This document shows, piece by piece, positions 1 to 7,498 of a DNA stretch of 21,152 nt (positions within the stretch are counted from its first letter, which is position 1; the number at the start of each line of letters is the position of its first letter). The translations under genes were made by a program, and so were the position numbers. Source of the DNA: Chloroflexota bacterium (GTDB taxonomy: Bacteria; Chloroflexota; Dehalococcoidia; SM23-28-2; RBG-16-64-32); the NCBI GenBank assembly GCA_022565075.1, contig JADFKG010000013.1, positions 1-21,152 of the forward strand. Direction: 5' to 3'. The notes under the pieces are model-generated. The model was not told where the DNA came from. It made no database searches and saw only the letters and a program-made list of their open reading frames with translations.

Positions 1-715
1 CGAGCAGATCCTCGTCGAACATCACGGCGCGCGCCGCCAACTCCCCGGACGGGTCGAGAACGATCGAGCCGCCGTCGAAGACAAGTTCGTCCTGGCCGCC
101 GACCTGGTTCGTGTAGCAGACCCAGACGCCGTAGTCTCGGGCGCGCCGGGCGAGCATCTCCTGGCGCTCGGCGTACTTACCGGCGTGGTACGGCGAGCCG
201 TTGATGTTGAGGATTACCTTCGCGCCGGCGGCGGCCTGTTCCGCGCAAGGATCGCCCGGAACCCAGATATCCTCGCAGATGTTCACGCCAACGGCGACGC
301 CGCCGATCGTGAAGACGGGGGACTCGTCGCCGACGACGAAGTAGCGCATCTCGTCGAAGACGCCGTAGTTGGGCAGCCGCTGCTTGCGATACGTGGCGAG
401 GAGGCGACCGTCGTGCACGATAGCCGCCGCGTTGTAGATGCCGGCCTCGTCGGCGTCCACGAAGCCGATGACGGCGCTCAAGCCGGTGCAGGCGGCGACA
501 GCGGCGTCGAGGGCGCGCCGGCCGTCCGCGACGAAGCCCGGGCGCAGAAGCAGGTCTTGCGGTGGGTAGCCGGTGATCGTCAGCTCCGGGAAGGAGACGA
601 CGTCGACGCCGGCGTCACGGGCACGAGCGGCGAAGTCAGCGATCTTGCGGACGTTGCCGTCGAAGTCGCCGATGGTGGTGTTGAGCTGGGCGAGGCCGAC
701 GCGAAGAGTGCTCAT
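1..715 (-). CDS. nadE: Glutamine-dependent NAD+ synthetase, N-terminal glutaminase part (partial)
   Basis: The first 238 residues are visible; the rest runs off the left edge. The protein is a nitrilase-superfamily (carbon-nitrogen hydrolase) domain, which in this enzyme hydrolyses glutamine and channels ammonia to a C-terminal NAD+ synthetase domain for the last step of NAD+ biosynthesis in the cytoplasm. The catalytic triad is readable: Glu44 in FPELTITGYPPQDL, Lys111 in YRKQRLPNYGVFDE and Cys147 in GVNICEDIW. The YGVFDE and GYPPQDLL strings are typical of NadE rather than of stand-alone nitrilases. The ATG at 715 fits the family N-terminus (MSTLRVGLAQLNTTIGDF). No clear Shine-Dalgarno precedes it. 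A perfect palindrome lies just upstream. The synthetase domain is outside the window, so its integrity is unknown. Confidence 0.93.
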   Translation of the reverse strand, partial: MSTLRVGLAQLNTTIGDFDGNVRKIADFAARARDAGVDVVSFPELTITGYPPQDLLLRPGFVADGRRALDAAVAACTGLSAVIGFVDADEAGIYNAAAIVHDGRLLATYRKQRLPNYGVFDEMRYFVVGDESPVFTIGGVAVGVNICEDIWVPGDPCAEQAAAGAKVILNINGSPYHAGKYAERQEMLARRARDYGVWVCYTNQVGGQDELVFDGGSIVLDPSGELAARAVMFDEDLL

Positions 716-724
716 GCCGCGCTT

Positions 725-741
725 AGTGTACTACGTACACT
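725..741. promoter_or_regulatory. Palindromic operator candidate upstream of nadE
   Basis: A perfect inverted repeat, AGTGTAC-TAC-GTACACT (7-bp arms, 3-bp centre), sits 10 bp upstream of the nadE start codon. On the minus strand its distal arm contains TACACT, which would be a good -10 hexamer for nadE, 9 nt before the ATG. A protein bound here would cover the promoter, which suggests repression. It does not match the NrtR or NiaR operators I know for NAD genes. The regulator is not identifiable from the window. Confidence 0.5.
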
Positions 742-836
742 TACCGCCCGTTCGTACCCCGTTTCGCACCCACTCATTCCCGCCCGGCCGCGCCATGAGC
801 ACTCTACAAGGCACTCATCCGCTTGACCCTCATGCG

Positions 837-857
837 CCCCTGTGATATTTCCTACAA
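837..857 (+). promoter_or_regulatory. Shared regulatory element, copy A (cupredoxin gene)
   Basis: The block contains TGTGATATTTC followed by two bases and ACAA, preceded by CCCC. It lies 50 bp upstream of the cupredoxin start codon. The same block, identical at 18 of 21 positions and in the same orientation relative to its gene, lies in front of ctaA at 8530-8550. A -35-like TTGACC stands at 823-828. The spacing from that hexamer to the block differs by 3 bp between the two sites, so the similarity is not just a shared promoter. The half-sites resemble Rex (TTGTGAA-N4-TTCACAA) or CRP/FNR-type operators, but imperfectly. Confidence 0.55.
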
Positions 858-906
858 ACGTATGCGGCGCGGCCAGATTGGCCCGCTCAATTCCCCGGGA
901 GTACAC

Positions 907-1944
907 ATGGAATACATTCAGACGATCCTCTTTCAGATACCGGCCACGCAGCTTGAGCAAGCCTCCGAGGCGGACGGCCTGTTCGCTGAGCTGGACGGAC
1001 ACCGCAAGCACCTCCAGGGCATCGGCGGTTTCCGCGACATCCGCATCACGCGATCGATCAACAACGAGGGCAACGTCCTCGTTGTCGTCGAGACACGCTG
1101 GGCGGACGACACCAGCCTCGTGCGCTACGAGACGCAGGAGCCGAACGCGGCCACGATCGTGCGGGCTCACGAGAGCATCCTCGTCCGCGACAGCGTGCAG
1201 GTGCTGGACATGGAGACGCTGCGCACGGAGGCGTCGTTCAAGCAGGCGGAGGACGCCGAGAGCGCCCGCGAGCGCGTGATACTGCCGATCGCTATCCCCC
1301 TCGGCATACTGGCCTTCGCGCTGCTGGCGATCTACGGTCTGTCGCGCGTCTACCTGGAGATAGGGGGCAACGGCGCGGTGGCGCTGGCAGCCGGCCTGGC
1401 GATCGCCGTTATGCTGTTCGCCTTCTACTTCGCGGCCAACCCGCGTGCACCCGGCTGGCAGATCGCAGGCGTCCTCGCCATCTTCGCGATCGCGCTCGCC
1501 GGCGGCACAGCCTGGGCGCTGATCGAGGAGGATGAGCCACGCGCCGAAGAGAACGGCGGCGAACAAGCGAACGGAGACGCCACTGACGGCGAGCCGACCG
1601 ATGGCGCGCTAACGGGCGGCACCATGATTATCCTGGGCGACAACTTCTTCGAGTACGAGGGTGAGAGGGAACCCGCTATTTCCGTCGCGCTCGGCGAGGA
1701 AGTGACGTTCGAGCTCGAAAACCAGGGCTCCGCCACCCACAACTTGCAGGTAAGCGGCACGGACGACACGTATACTGTCGACATTTGCAAGCCCGACGAC
1801 TCCTCGAGATTTTGCTCCGATCCGGGCGTGATCGGTGGCTCGCAGTCGGCCACGCTGACGGTCCAGTTCGACGAGCCAGGCACTTACAACTTCCGTTGCG
1901 ACTTCCACCCCACCGAGATGATGGGCACGCTGGTCGTCGAATAG
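907..1944 (+). CDS. Membrane-anchored cupredoxin with N-terminal ABM-like domain
   Basis: The protein has 345 residues. Residues 1-110 look like a soluble alpha/beta (dimeric ABM-like) domain. Three hydrophobic helices follow at about 124-148, 155-176 and 184-206, then an acidic, Gly/Thr-rich linker (207-238) and a cupredoxin domain (239-345). Copper ligands are readable as His278 (SATHNL), Cys331, His334 and Met338 or Met339 in RCDFHPTEMMG. Cys294 and Cys303 could form a disulfide. Three helices with a cytoplasmic N-terminus put the copper domain outside. The start at 907 is chosen because GGGAG precedes it by 5 nt; the frame is open further upstream, but that part holds promoter-like sequence. 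The gene converges on the cta operon and shares a regulatory element with ctaA. A role in electron transfer to the oxidase or in copper supply is inferred. Confidence 0.8.
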   Translation: MEYIQTILFQIPATQLEQASEADGLFAELDGHRKHLQGIGGFRDIRITRSINNEGNVLVVVETRWADDTSLVRYETQEPNAATIVRAHESILVRDSVQVLDMETLRTEASFKQAEDAESARERVILPIAIPLGILAFALLAIYGLSRVYLEIGGNGAVALAAGLAIAVMLFAFYFAANPRAPGWQIAGVLAIFAIALAGGTAWALIEEDEPRAEENGGEQANGDATDGEPTDGALTGGTMIILGDNFFEYEGEREPAISVALGEEVTFELENQGSATHNLQVSGTDDTYTVDICKPDDSSRFCSDPGVIGGSQSATLTVQFDEPGTYNFRCDFHPTEMMGTLVVE

Positions 1945-1998
1945 CCCGAAGAGTCCGGGCGAAAGACGAGAGCTCTGCTGCGGCGGGGCTCTTCTCGT
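1944..1998. terminator. Bidirectional terminator candidate between convergent genes
   Basis: Two hairpins lie between the cupredoxin stop and the ctaG stop. One has the stem GCCCG/CGGGC with a 7-nt loop (1944-1960). The other has the stem ACGAGA/TCTCGT at 1966-1971 and 1993-1998, extended inward by a bulged GC-rich part. There is no clear T tract on either side. The position between convergent ends supports the call. Confidence 0.4.
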
Positions 1999-2004
1999 TG
2001 CGGT

Positions 2005-2871
2005 CTAGCGGTTGGCGTTGAGGCCGGCGCGAGGTGGCTCTTCCTTGGCCTCGGCCCAGGGCAGCCCCTGCCCGGAGGACTCTTCTTCCGCGTACCACCT
2101 GAAGAAGGCGGCGCCGATGAACCCCCAGAGGATGAGGCTGCCGACGACCTTCATGACGAAGGCAGCGAGCTGCTGGTCACCCAGGGGATCGAGGCCCCAG
2201 ATCCGCGGCGACTGCTCGTAGAAGTCGTAGACAGCCGTACGGGAGAAGGTGATGAAGGAGCCGATGACGGCGGGGACCAGCGACTGCACGAACAGGTACG
2301 CCATCTGGTACGGGTAGCTCAGCCGTGGCAGGCCCGGCACCTTCGTGATGATCGCCCACCACATCATCAGCCCCACGGTAACGGTCCAGACGTGCACGGC
2401 GAAGTGGAACGATTCGTTCCGCAACTGGTAGTCGAAGACGTGCGGCAGGTGGATGATGACGAGCGTCATGTTGAAGGCGAAGATCGCGACCAACGGATGA
2501 AGGACGATCTTCGCCACCGGCAGCACGCCTCTGCGGATAAGGAGCGCCTGGAAGAGCCACGTCGGGATGCCGGCAAGGAGAAGCGGCGGCGCCACGAAGA
2601 CGAATAGCAGAAGCTGCACCGTGTGCACGCTGAGCAGGTGCTCCTCGCTGATGTCGTGGATCGGCGAGGCGCCAGCGACGAAGAGCGTGAGGACGCCGAG
2701 GCAGAAGAAGATGACCTGGCTGCGCGAGACCTGTCCCGCGTCAGGAAGCCGCGGCCGCCAGACCTTGAGCGCGTACCAGTACAAGGCGAGCAGCCCGACG
2801 CAGACGATGATGGCTTCGAGGTGCAGGTGCCAGTTGAGAAGCTCCTGGCCGTTTGCGTGAAGTAGGATCAT
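2005..2871 (-). CDS. ctaG: Cytochrome c oxidase assembly factor CtaG
   Basis: This 288-residue polytopic membrane protein has about seven hydrophobic helices. It matches the CtaG (caa3-type) family, which is needed for formation of the copper centre in subunit I of Bacillus-type oxidases. Characteristic histidine-containing segments are visible: SPIHDISEEHLLSVHTVQ near residue 70-85, IIHLPHVFDY in the middle and FAVHVWTVTVGLMMWWAI after it. The C-terminal tail is charged and presumably cytoplasmic. It is the last gene of the minus-strand cta operon, 43 bp after ctaF. The ATG at 2871 gives the usual N-terminus (HLHLEAIIVCVGLLALYWY as first helix). Only a weak Shine-Dalgarno is seen. Confidence 0.92.
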   Translation of the reverse strand: MILLHANGQELLNWHLHLEAIIVCVGLLALYWYALKVWRPRLPDAGQVSRSQVIFFCLGVLTLFVAGASPIHDISEEHLLSVHTVQLLLFVFVAPPLLLAGIPTWLFQALLIRRGVLPVAKIVLHPLVAIFAFNMTLVIIHLPHVFDYQLRNESFHFAVHVWTVTVGLMMWWAIITKVPGLPRLSYPYQMAYLFVQSLVPAVIGSFITFSRTAVYDFYEQSPRIWGLDPLGDQQLAAFVMKVVGSLILWGFIGAAFFRWYAEEESSGQGLPWAEAKEEPPRAGLNANR

Positions 2872-2914
2872 CTCAGTTCCGCCAGTCGCCGCCTCCCTAC
2901 AGAAGCGGCACCAT

Positions 2915-3265
2915 TCAAGTCAAGCTCCCGCGCAGCACCGCTATGGCCACCCCGAAGACGACGAACGCCAACGCCAGACCACCGGCAAAGAGGATACTGA
3001 ACAAGCTGGCGTCAAACTTCAGGTGCATGAACCAGAGCACAACCATCGCGAACTTCACTACGGAAAGCGTCAGGAGCATCGCGACCAACAAGGTGAAGTC
3101 CAGGTCGAGGTAGTAGAGCCCCACCTCCGCGGCCGTGATGATGGCGAGGATAACGCCGATCTGCACGTACTCCAGTGCGCCCGGGTGCTTGTCGTCGTGA
3201 GCGCCGTCCGCGTCTTCGCGGATTAGCGGTTCGCCTCGCTTCTTTCGGTATTCAGCCAGAGTCAT
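2915..3265 (-). CDS. ctaF: Cytochrome c oxidase subunit IV
   Basis: This is a 116-residue protein with a 30-residue charged N-terminus and three hydrophobic helices, the normal size and layout of the small prokaryotic subunit IV (COX4_pro family) of aa3/caa3 oxidases. The family signature around the second and third helices is visible as VVKFAMVVLWFMHLKFD. The subunit is non-catalytic and stabilises the complex in the cytoplasmic membrane. It lies 10 bp after ctaE and 43 bp before ctaG on the same strand, so it belongs to the operon. The ATG at 3265 is preceded by a GGGG-rich stretch that could serve as ribosome binding site. Confidence 0.92.
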   Translation of the reverse strand: MTLAEYRKKRGEPLIREDADGAHDDKHPGALEYVQIGVILAIITAAEVGLYYLDLDFTLLVAMLLTLSVVKFAMVVLWFMHLKFDASLFSILFAGGLALAFVVFGVAIAVLRGSLT

Positions 3266-3275
3266 AGTCGCGCCC

Positions 3276-3869
3276 CTACGGTTGTATCAGATAGACGAGT
3301 GTGAAGATTACGATCCAGACGATGTCCACGAAGTGCCAGTAGAGGCCGGCCAACTCTATCGCCAGGCTGTCCTTCTGCTGGATGCCACCACGCATAGATA
3401 CGACGAACAACGACAGGAGGATCAGCACGCCCACCGTGACGTGGGCACCGTGGAAGCCCGTGAGCACGAGGAATGTCGTACCGAACAGGTTCGTGCTTAG
3501 CGACAGGCCTTCATGGTTGAACTCCGTGAACTCGAACACCTGGCCGGCGATGAAGAGCGTGCCCAGCATGGCGGTGGTGAAGAGCCAGATCCGCAGGTTG
3601 CGCACGTTGCCGCGCTGAATCGCCGCCAGTGCCAGCACCATCGTCACGCTGCTCATGAGCAGGATGAAAGCGCTGACGGAGGTGAACGGGATATCGAACA
3701 GATCCTCTGGATAAGGACCAACGACGCTGCGGCCGCGGTAGAGCAAGTAGGCGGCGATGAACGAGCCGAAGAAGAGACAGTCGGACGCCAGGAAGAGCCA
3801 CATAAGCAGCTTCCGGTTGTCCAGGCCGGTGGAGGTTTCCAGGTGGTCCGTTGCGGCGGCCTGGGCCAC
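3276..3869 (-). CDS. ctaE: Cytochrome c oxidase subunit III
   Basis: This 197-residue protein has five predicted membrane helices, the length of Bacillus-type subunit III. The family segments KLLMWLFLASDCLFFGSFI, LTGFHGAHVTVGVLIL and GLYWHFVDIVWIVIFTLVYL are clear; the last is the usual C-terminal signature. The subunit helps keep the D-channel and the active site stable during turnover. It starts with GTG, which overlaps the TAG stop of ctaD by one base (TAGTG), so translation is probably coupled. The first two helices of a seven-helix subunit III are absent here; their counterparts sit at the C-terminus of CtaD, as in Bacillus. Confidence 0.95.
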   Translation of the reverse strand: MAQAAATDHLETSTGLDNRKLLMWLFLASDCLFFGSFIAAYLLYRGRSVVGPYPEDLFDIPFTSVSAFILLMSSVTMVLALAAIQRGNVRNLRIWLFTTAMLGTLFIAGQVFEFTEFNHEGLSLSTNLFGTTFLVLTGFHGAHVTVGVLILLSLFVVSMRGGIQQKDSLAIELAGLYWHFVDIVWIVIFTLVYLIQP

Positions 3870-5797
3870 TACTCCTCCTCCGTGGCGGGCTCTAGGACCC
3901 AGCCAAAGAACCCGATCAGGATGAGCGCGAAGCCCACTGGAACGAGTGCAAAGTCGTAGATCAGGCCCGTGGCGACGACCGGGAAGCCGGAGGCGGCGAT
4001 GAGCGGCATGTATGACGGCGACGGCAGGTGAATGCCGTGACCGTGCTCGCCCTCAGTTTCGTCCTCCGGCGTCTCGGCATCTGCGGCGCTGCCTGAGACC
4101 ACGGGAACGATGCGGCCGGTCTCGTCCTCCCGGTACTTCTGATGCCAGAACGCATCTCTCGACGTGACCGTCGGGATCTCCTTGAAATTGTACTCCGGCG
4201 GTGGGGAGGGGATCGACCACTCCAGCGTGCGGGCGTCCCACGGGTCGGGGCCCGACTCCTCGCCCCGGCGCAGGCTGAAGAAGAAGTTGATGAGGAAGAC
4301 AAGGACTGAGGCGGCGATGAAGAATGCGCCGACAGACGACATCAGGTTCCACAGGTTCCAGCCCAGCTCGCTGTCGTAGGTGTAGATGCGACGGGGCATG
4401 CCCAGGAGGCCGGATATCTGCATCGGGAAGAAGGTAAGGTTTAAGCCGACGAGCATGAGCCAGAAGTTGACGTGGCCGAGCTTCTCGTTCATCAGCCTGC
4501 CTGTGAACTTCGGGAACCAGTAGTAGATACCGCCGAACAGGCCGAAGATGGCGCCGCCGAAGAGGACGTAGTGGAGGTGCGCAACGACGAAGTAGCTGTC
4601 CTGCTGCTGGAAGTCCGATGGCACCATGGAGTGCAAGACGCCGCTGAGGCCGCCAAGCGTGAACATCGCCACGGTGCCGACGGCAAACAGGAGCGGCGGC
4701 CGGAAGCGGATCGAGCCACCCCATAAAGTGGCCATCCAGTTGAAGACCTTCACCCCCGTCGGCACAGCGATCAGGATCGTCGTGACGCCGAATGCGGAGT
4801 TGGCTACGGTCCCCAGGCCCGTCGTCAGCATGTGGTGCACCCAGACGCCCCAACTCATGAAGCCGATAGCGATCCCGGAGAAGACGACGAACGCGTAACC
4901 GAACAGCGGCTTGCGTGAGAACGTGGGTAAGATAGCCGAGATGATGCCGAACGCCGGCAAGATGAGGATGTAGACCTCCGGGTGGCCGAAGAGCCAGAAC
5001 ATATGCTGCCAGAGCAACGGGTTGCCGCCGGCCTCGGCGTTGAAGAAGTTGGCATCGAACAGGCGGTCGAACGTCAGCTCGAAGAGCGCGACGGAGATGA
5101 TCGGCATCGCGAAGATGATCAGGAACGACGTGATGAGCGTCATCCAGACGAAGACTGGCATGCGGAAGAGCGTCATTCCAGGCGCGCGCATGTTCAGGAT
5201 CGTAACGACGAAGTTGAACCCGCCGGCGAGCGAGGCGAGACCGAACATCTGGAGGCCGAGCATCCAGAAATCCAGCCCGTGTCCCGGCGTGAACTCCCGC
5301 AGGTTGAGCGGCGCGTAGCCGAACCAGCCAGCGTCAGGCGCGCCCAGCTCGCCGTTGAGGATGTCGCCCGTGAAGAAGCTGGCGTTGAGGAAGATGGCAC
5401 CGGCCAGGAACAGCCAGAAGCTGAAAGCGTTGAGTCGCGGGAAGGCAACATCGCGGGCGCCGATCATCAGCGGCACGAGCAGGTTGAAGAAGGCCGAGCT
5501 CATCGGCATGACGACGAGGAATATCATCGTCGTGCCGTGCATCGTGAACAGGCGATTGTAGGTGTCCGGACCGAGGAAGCCGGAGTCCGGCTGGGCCAGC
5601 TGCACGCGCAGGAGCAGAGCCTCTACGCCACCGAGGATAAAGAAGGCGAACGCGCTGACGCCGTAAAGGATGCCGATGCGCTTGTGATCGACGGTGGCGA
5701 TCCAGCTCCAGATGCTGCCATAGTCCGCAGCGGCGTGACGGACGCCCTTGAGCGCCTCGGACAGGGGACTCCGTTTCGGGACGGCTATCGACGCCAT
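3869..5797 (-). CDS. ctaD: Cytochrome c oxidase subunit I (aa3-type, Bacillus-like long form)
   Basis: At 642 residues this is the catalytic subunit, which reduces O2 to water and pumps protons. Heme and CuB ligands are visible: the low-spin heme histidine in LFTMHGTTMIF, the CuB histidine and cross-linked tyrosine in GHPEVYILILP, the CuB pair in WVHHMLTTG, and the heme a3/heme a histidines in VAHLHYVLFGG. D-channel residues are present (PLMIGARDVAFPRLN and the Glu of GHPEVY), and a K-channel Lys is likely in PTGVKVFNW. This makes it an A-type heme-copper oxidase. After the core 12 helices there is a charged, His-containing segment and two more helices, as in Bacillus CtaD. The ATG at 5797 has GGAG 8 nt upstream, 13 bp after ctaC. 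Confidence 0.97.
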   Translation of the reverse strand: MASIAVPKRSPLSEALKGVRHAAADYGSIWSWIATVDHKRIGILYGVSAFAFFILGGVEALLLRVQLAQPDSGFLGPDTYNRLFTMHGTTMIFLVVMPMSSAFFNLLVPLMIGARDVAFPRLNAFSFWLFLAGAIFLNASFFTGDILNGELGAPDAGWFGYAPLNLREFTPGHGLDFWMLGLQMFGLASLAGGFNFVVTILNMRAPGMTLFRMPVFVWMTLITSFLIIFAMPIISVALFELTFDRLFDANFFNAEAGGNPLLWQHMFWLFGHPEVYILILPAFGIISAILPTFSRKPLFGYAFVVFSGIAIGFMSWGVWVHHMLTTGLGTVANSAFGVTTILIAVPTGVKVFNWMATLWGGSIRFRPPLLFAVGTVAMFTLGGLSGVLHSMVPSDFQQQDSYFVVAHLHYVLFGGAIFGLFGGIYYWFPKFTGRLMNEKLGHVNFWLMLVGLNLTFFPMQISGLLGMPRRIYTYDSELGWNLWNLMSSVGAFFIAASVLVFLINFFFSLRRGEESGPDPWDARTLEWSIPSPPPEYNFKEIPTVTSRDAFWHQKYREDETGRIVPVVSGSAADAETPEDETEGEHGHGIHLPSPSYMPLIAASGFPVVATGLIYDFALVPVGFALILIGFFGWVLEPATEEE

Positions 5798-5810
5798 GCC
5801 TTAGTCTCCA

Positions 5811-6593
5811 CTACTCCAGCATCTCCGCCGCCCAGGCGTCCAGTTCGTCCTGGGGCTGGGCGATCACTGTCATTGTCATGTTGGCGTGGTTCAGGCCGCA
5901 GAACTCCGCGCACTGGCCGGAGAAAGACCCCGGTTCGTCAGCCCGCAGCCAGAGCACGTTCACCTGGCCCGGGACGATATCCAGCTTGCCACCGAGCTTG
6001 GGCAGCCAGAAGCTGTGGATGACGTCGACCGACTCAAGGTAGAACGCCACTTCTCGGCCGGCGGGAATATGAAAGCCGCTCTGGTCAAAGACTGACAGTG
6101 GGGTGCCGTCTTCGTCCGTGTACTCCGGATACTGGAACTCCCAGCTGAAGCGCTGGGCGATGACGTTTACACGGAAGGCGTCTTCGGATGGCTCGCGGCC
6201 GATATCCCAGATCGTCACCACCATCGGAACGGCGATGGCGAGCAGGAGGATGGCCGGCGCGATCGTCCAGGCCAGCTCCAGGCGCATGTTGCCATGGACT
6301 TGCGGCGGGACGTAGTTCGAGTCGCGCTCGCGGAAGCGCAGCATGATGACGAGCAACCCACCGAGCACGATGATCATGATGACGATCGCCGGCCACATCG
6401 CCAGGTAGAAGATGTCGGCCTGCTTTTTCGCCACCTCGCCCTTGGGGTCGAACGTGTTCTGAGGCGTGTCAGTGTCGCAGCCGCTGAGGAAAAGGGCGAA
6501 CAGCGCTAGCAGGGCGAGGAGCGGGATAAAGCGCCCCAACCGCCGCAGCTGGAATCCGGCAAACGGTCGCTTGACGGTTCCGACCCGCAGCAT
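5811..6593 (-). CDS. ctaC: Cytochrome c oxidase subunit II, lipoprotein with CuA centre
   Basis: This 260-residue protein has a lipoprotein signal (hydrophobic stretch ending in FLSGC, Cys39), two membrane helices (about 60-85 and 103-127) and an extracytoplasmic CuA domain. All CuA ligands are readable: the His in DVIHSFWLPKLGGK and the CxExxCxxxHxxM motif as CAEFCGLNHANM. It accepts electrons from the periplasmic-side donor and passes them to subunit I. No CxxCH heme-binding motif follows, so this is an aa3 rather than a caa3 enzyme. The frame is open to 6698, but the ATG at 6593 is preferred: it begins 2 bp after the ctaB stop, has GAGGGG upstream and gives a proper signal peptide. Confidence 0.94.
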   Translation of the reverse strand: MLRVGTVKRPFAGFQLRRLGRFIPLLALLALFALFLSGCDTDTPQNTFDPKGEVAKKQADIFYLAMWPAIVIMIIVLGGLLVIMLRFRERDSNYVPPQVHGNMRLELAWTIAPAILLLAIAVPMVVTIWDIGREPSEDAFRVNVIAQRFSWEFQYPEYTDEDGTPLSVFDQSGFHIPAGREVAFYLESVDVIHSFWLPKLGGKLDIVPGQVNVLWLRADEPGSFSGQCAEFCGLNHANMTMTVIAQPQDELDAWAAEMLE

Positions 6594-6595
6594 GG

Positions 6596-7498
6596 CTACA
6601 GCAGCCCCTCCACGGCGATGGCGCCGAACAGTAGCGCGAGGTAGACGAGCGAATAGCGGAAGAGGTCGGAGGCGCGGCGCGCGGAGGCATCGCGCCACAA
6701 CCGCACAGCGAAGAAGAGGAAGCCGCCACCGAGCAGAGCCGCCGCTGCGTAATAGAAGGCGGTGGCGTCGGCGACGACAGCGAGCGCGATCGTGCTGGCC
6801 ACCAGGGCCAGCGAGTAAAGGAGTATCTGGCGCCTGGTCTCTTCGGGTCCGGAGACAACCGGCAGCATGGGCACGCCGGCGCGCTCGTAGTCGCCGCTGT
6901 AGTTTAGCGACAGCGCCCAGAAGTGCGGCGGCGTCCAGAAAGTGATGACGGCGAACATGAGCAGAGCTTCGGCGCTGATGGCGTTGGTCACCGCCGCCCA
7001 GCCGATCACGGGAGGTAGCGCACCGGCGGCGCCGCCGATGACGATGTTCATCGGCGTGCGGCGCTTCAGCAGGAGGGTGTAGACGACGATGTAGAAGGCG
7101 AAAGCGCCGATCGTAAGAAAGGCGGCCAGCGCGTTGACGAACGCCTGCATGAAGAAGAACCCGCCCGCACCAAGCAGGAGGCCGAACAGCGCCGCCTTCT
7201 CCGGCTCCACTTGCCCCGAGGGCACCGGTCGGCCCTGGGTGCGCAACATCAGCTCGTCGATGTCGCGGTCGAAGTACATGTTCAGGGCGTTGGCGCCGCC
7301 AGCGACGACGGTGCCGCCCAGCACAGTGGCCAGGATCAGCCAGGCCGAGGGCAGGCCGCCCTCAGCGAGGATCATGGCCGGGATCGTGGTGACGACGAGC
7401 ATGCCGATGATGCGTGGCTTCGTCAGCCGCAGATAGGCGGCGATAGTCTCGCGCGCGCCGCGCGCAACACGTCCCGTCGTGGTCGCCGTACTAGCCAA
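6596..7498 (-). CDS. ctaB: Protoheme IX farnesyltransferase (heme O synthase)
   Basis: This UbiA-family polytopic membrane enzyme transfers a farnesyl group to heme B to make heme O, the precursor of heme A. The prenyltransferase motif is seen as NALNMYFDRDIDELMLRT followed by GRPVPSG, with LTKPRIIGMLVVTTIP at the first helix and FWTPPHFWALSLNY in the second conserved region. No ATG exists near the family N-terminus. TTG at 7498 is chosen because GGAG lies 9 nt upstream and it gives the usual short N-terminus; it overlaps the ctaA stop. Another TTG at 7546 is possible and would add 16 residues. About 300 residues is the normal length. Confidence 0.93.
   Translation of the reverse strand: MASTATTTGRVARGARETIAAYLRLTKPRIIGMLVVTTIPAMILAEGGLPSAWLILATVLGGTVVAGGANALNMYFDRDIDELMLRTQGRPVPSGQVEPEKAALFGLLLGAGGFFFMQAFVNALAAFLTIGAFAFYIVVYTLLLKRRTPMNIVIGGAAGALPPVIGWAAVTNAISAEALLMFAVITFWTPPHFWALSLNYSGDYERAGVPMLPVVSGPEETRRQILLYSLALVASTIALAVVADATAFYYAAAALLGGGFLFFAVRLWRDASARRASDLFRYSLVYLALLFGAIAVEGLL

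Noticed and set aside
725..741. Reading the nadE palindrome as an NrtR or NiaR operator
   Set aside because: The sequence does not fit the operator patterns I know for these regulators. Only an unnamed operator is supported.
185..826. 213-residue plus-strand open frame
   Set aside because: It lies antisense to nadE, whose catalytic motifs are intact. Its product is a low-complexity Asp/Glu/Val/Ala-rich string typical of the opposite strand of a GC-rich gene.
823..906. N-terminal extension of the cupredoxin protein up to TTG 823
   Set aside because: This stretch holds a TTGACC hexamer and the shared element, while ATG 907 has its own ribosome binding site.
712..1566. 284-residue minus-strand open frame
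   Set aside because: Antisense to the cupredoxin gene, with Arg/Asp/His-rich composition and no recognisable domain. The plus-strand gene has copper ligands, helices and a ribosome binding site.
3869..4200. C-terminal extension of CtaD with two extra helices, considered as a novel fusion
   Set aside because: Bacillus-type subunit I also carries two extra helices that replace the first two of subunit III, and subunit III here has only five. The arrangement is known.
4982..6022. 346-residue plus-strand open frame opposite ctaD/ctaC
   Set aside because: Highly charged Glu/Arg/His-rich translation, a mirror of the conserved oxidase sequence on the other strand.
6594..6698. Upstream extension of ctaC overlapping ctaB
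   Set aside because: It would overlap the ctaB coding region by about 100 bp and put an Arg-rich stretch before a normal lipoprotein signal. ATG 6593 fits better.
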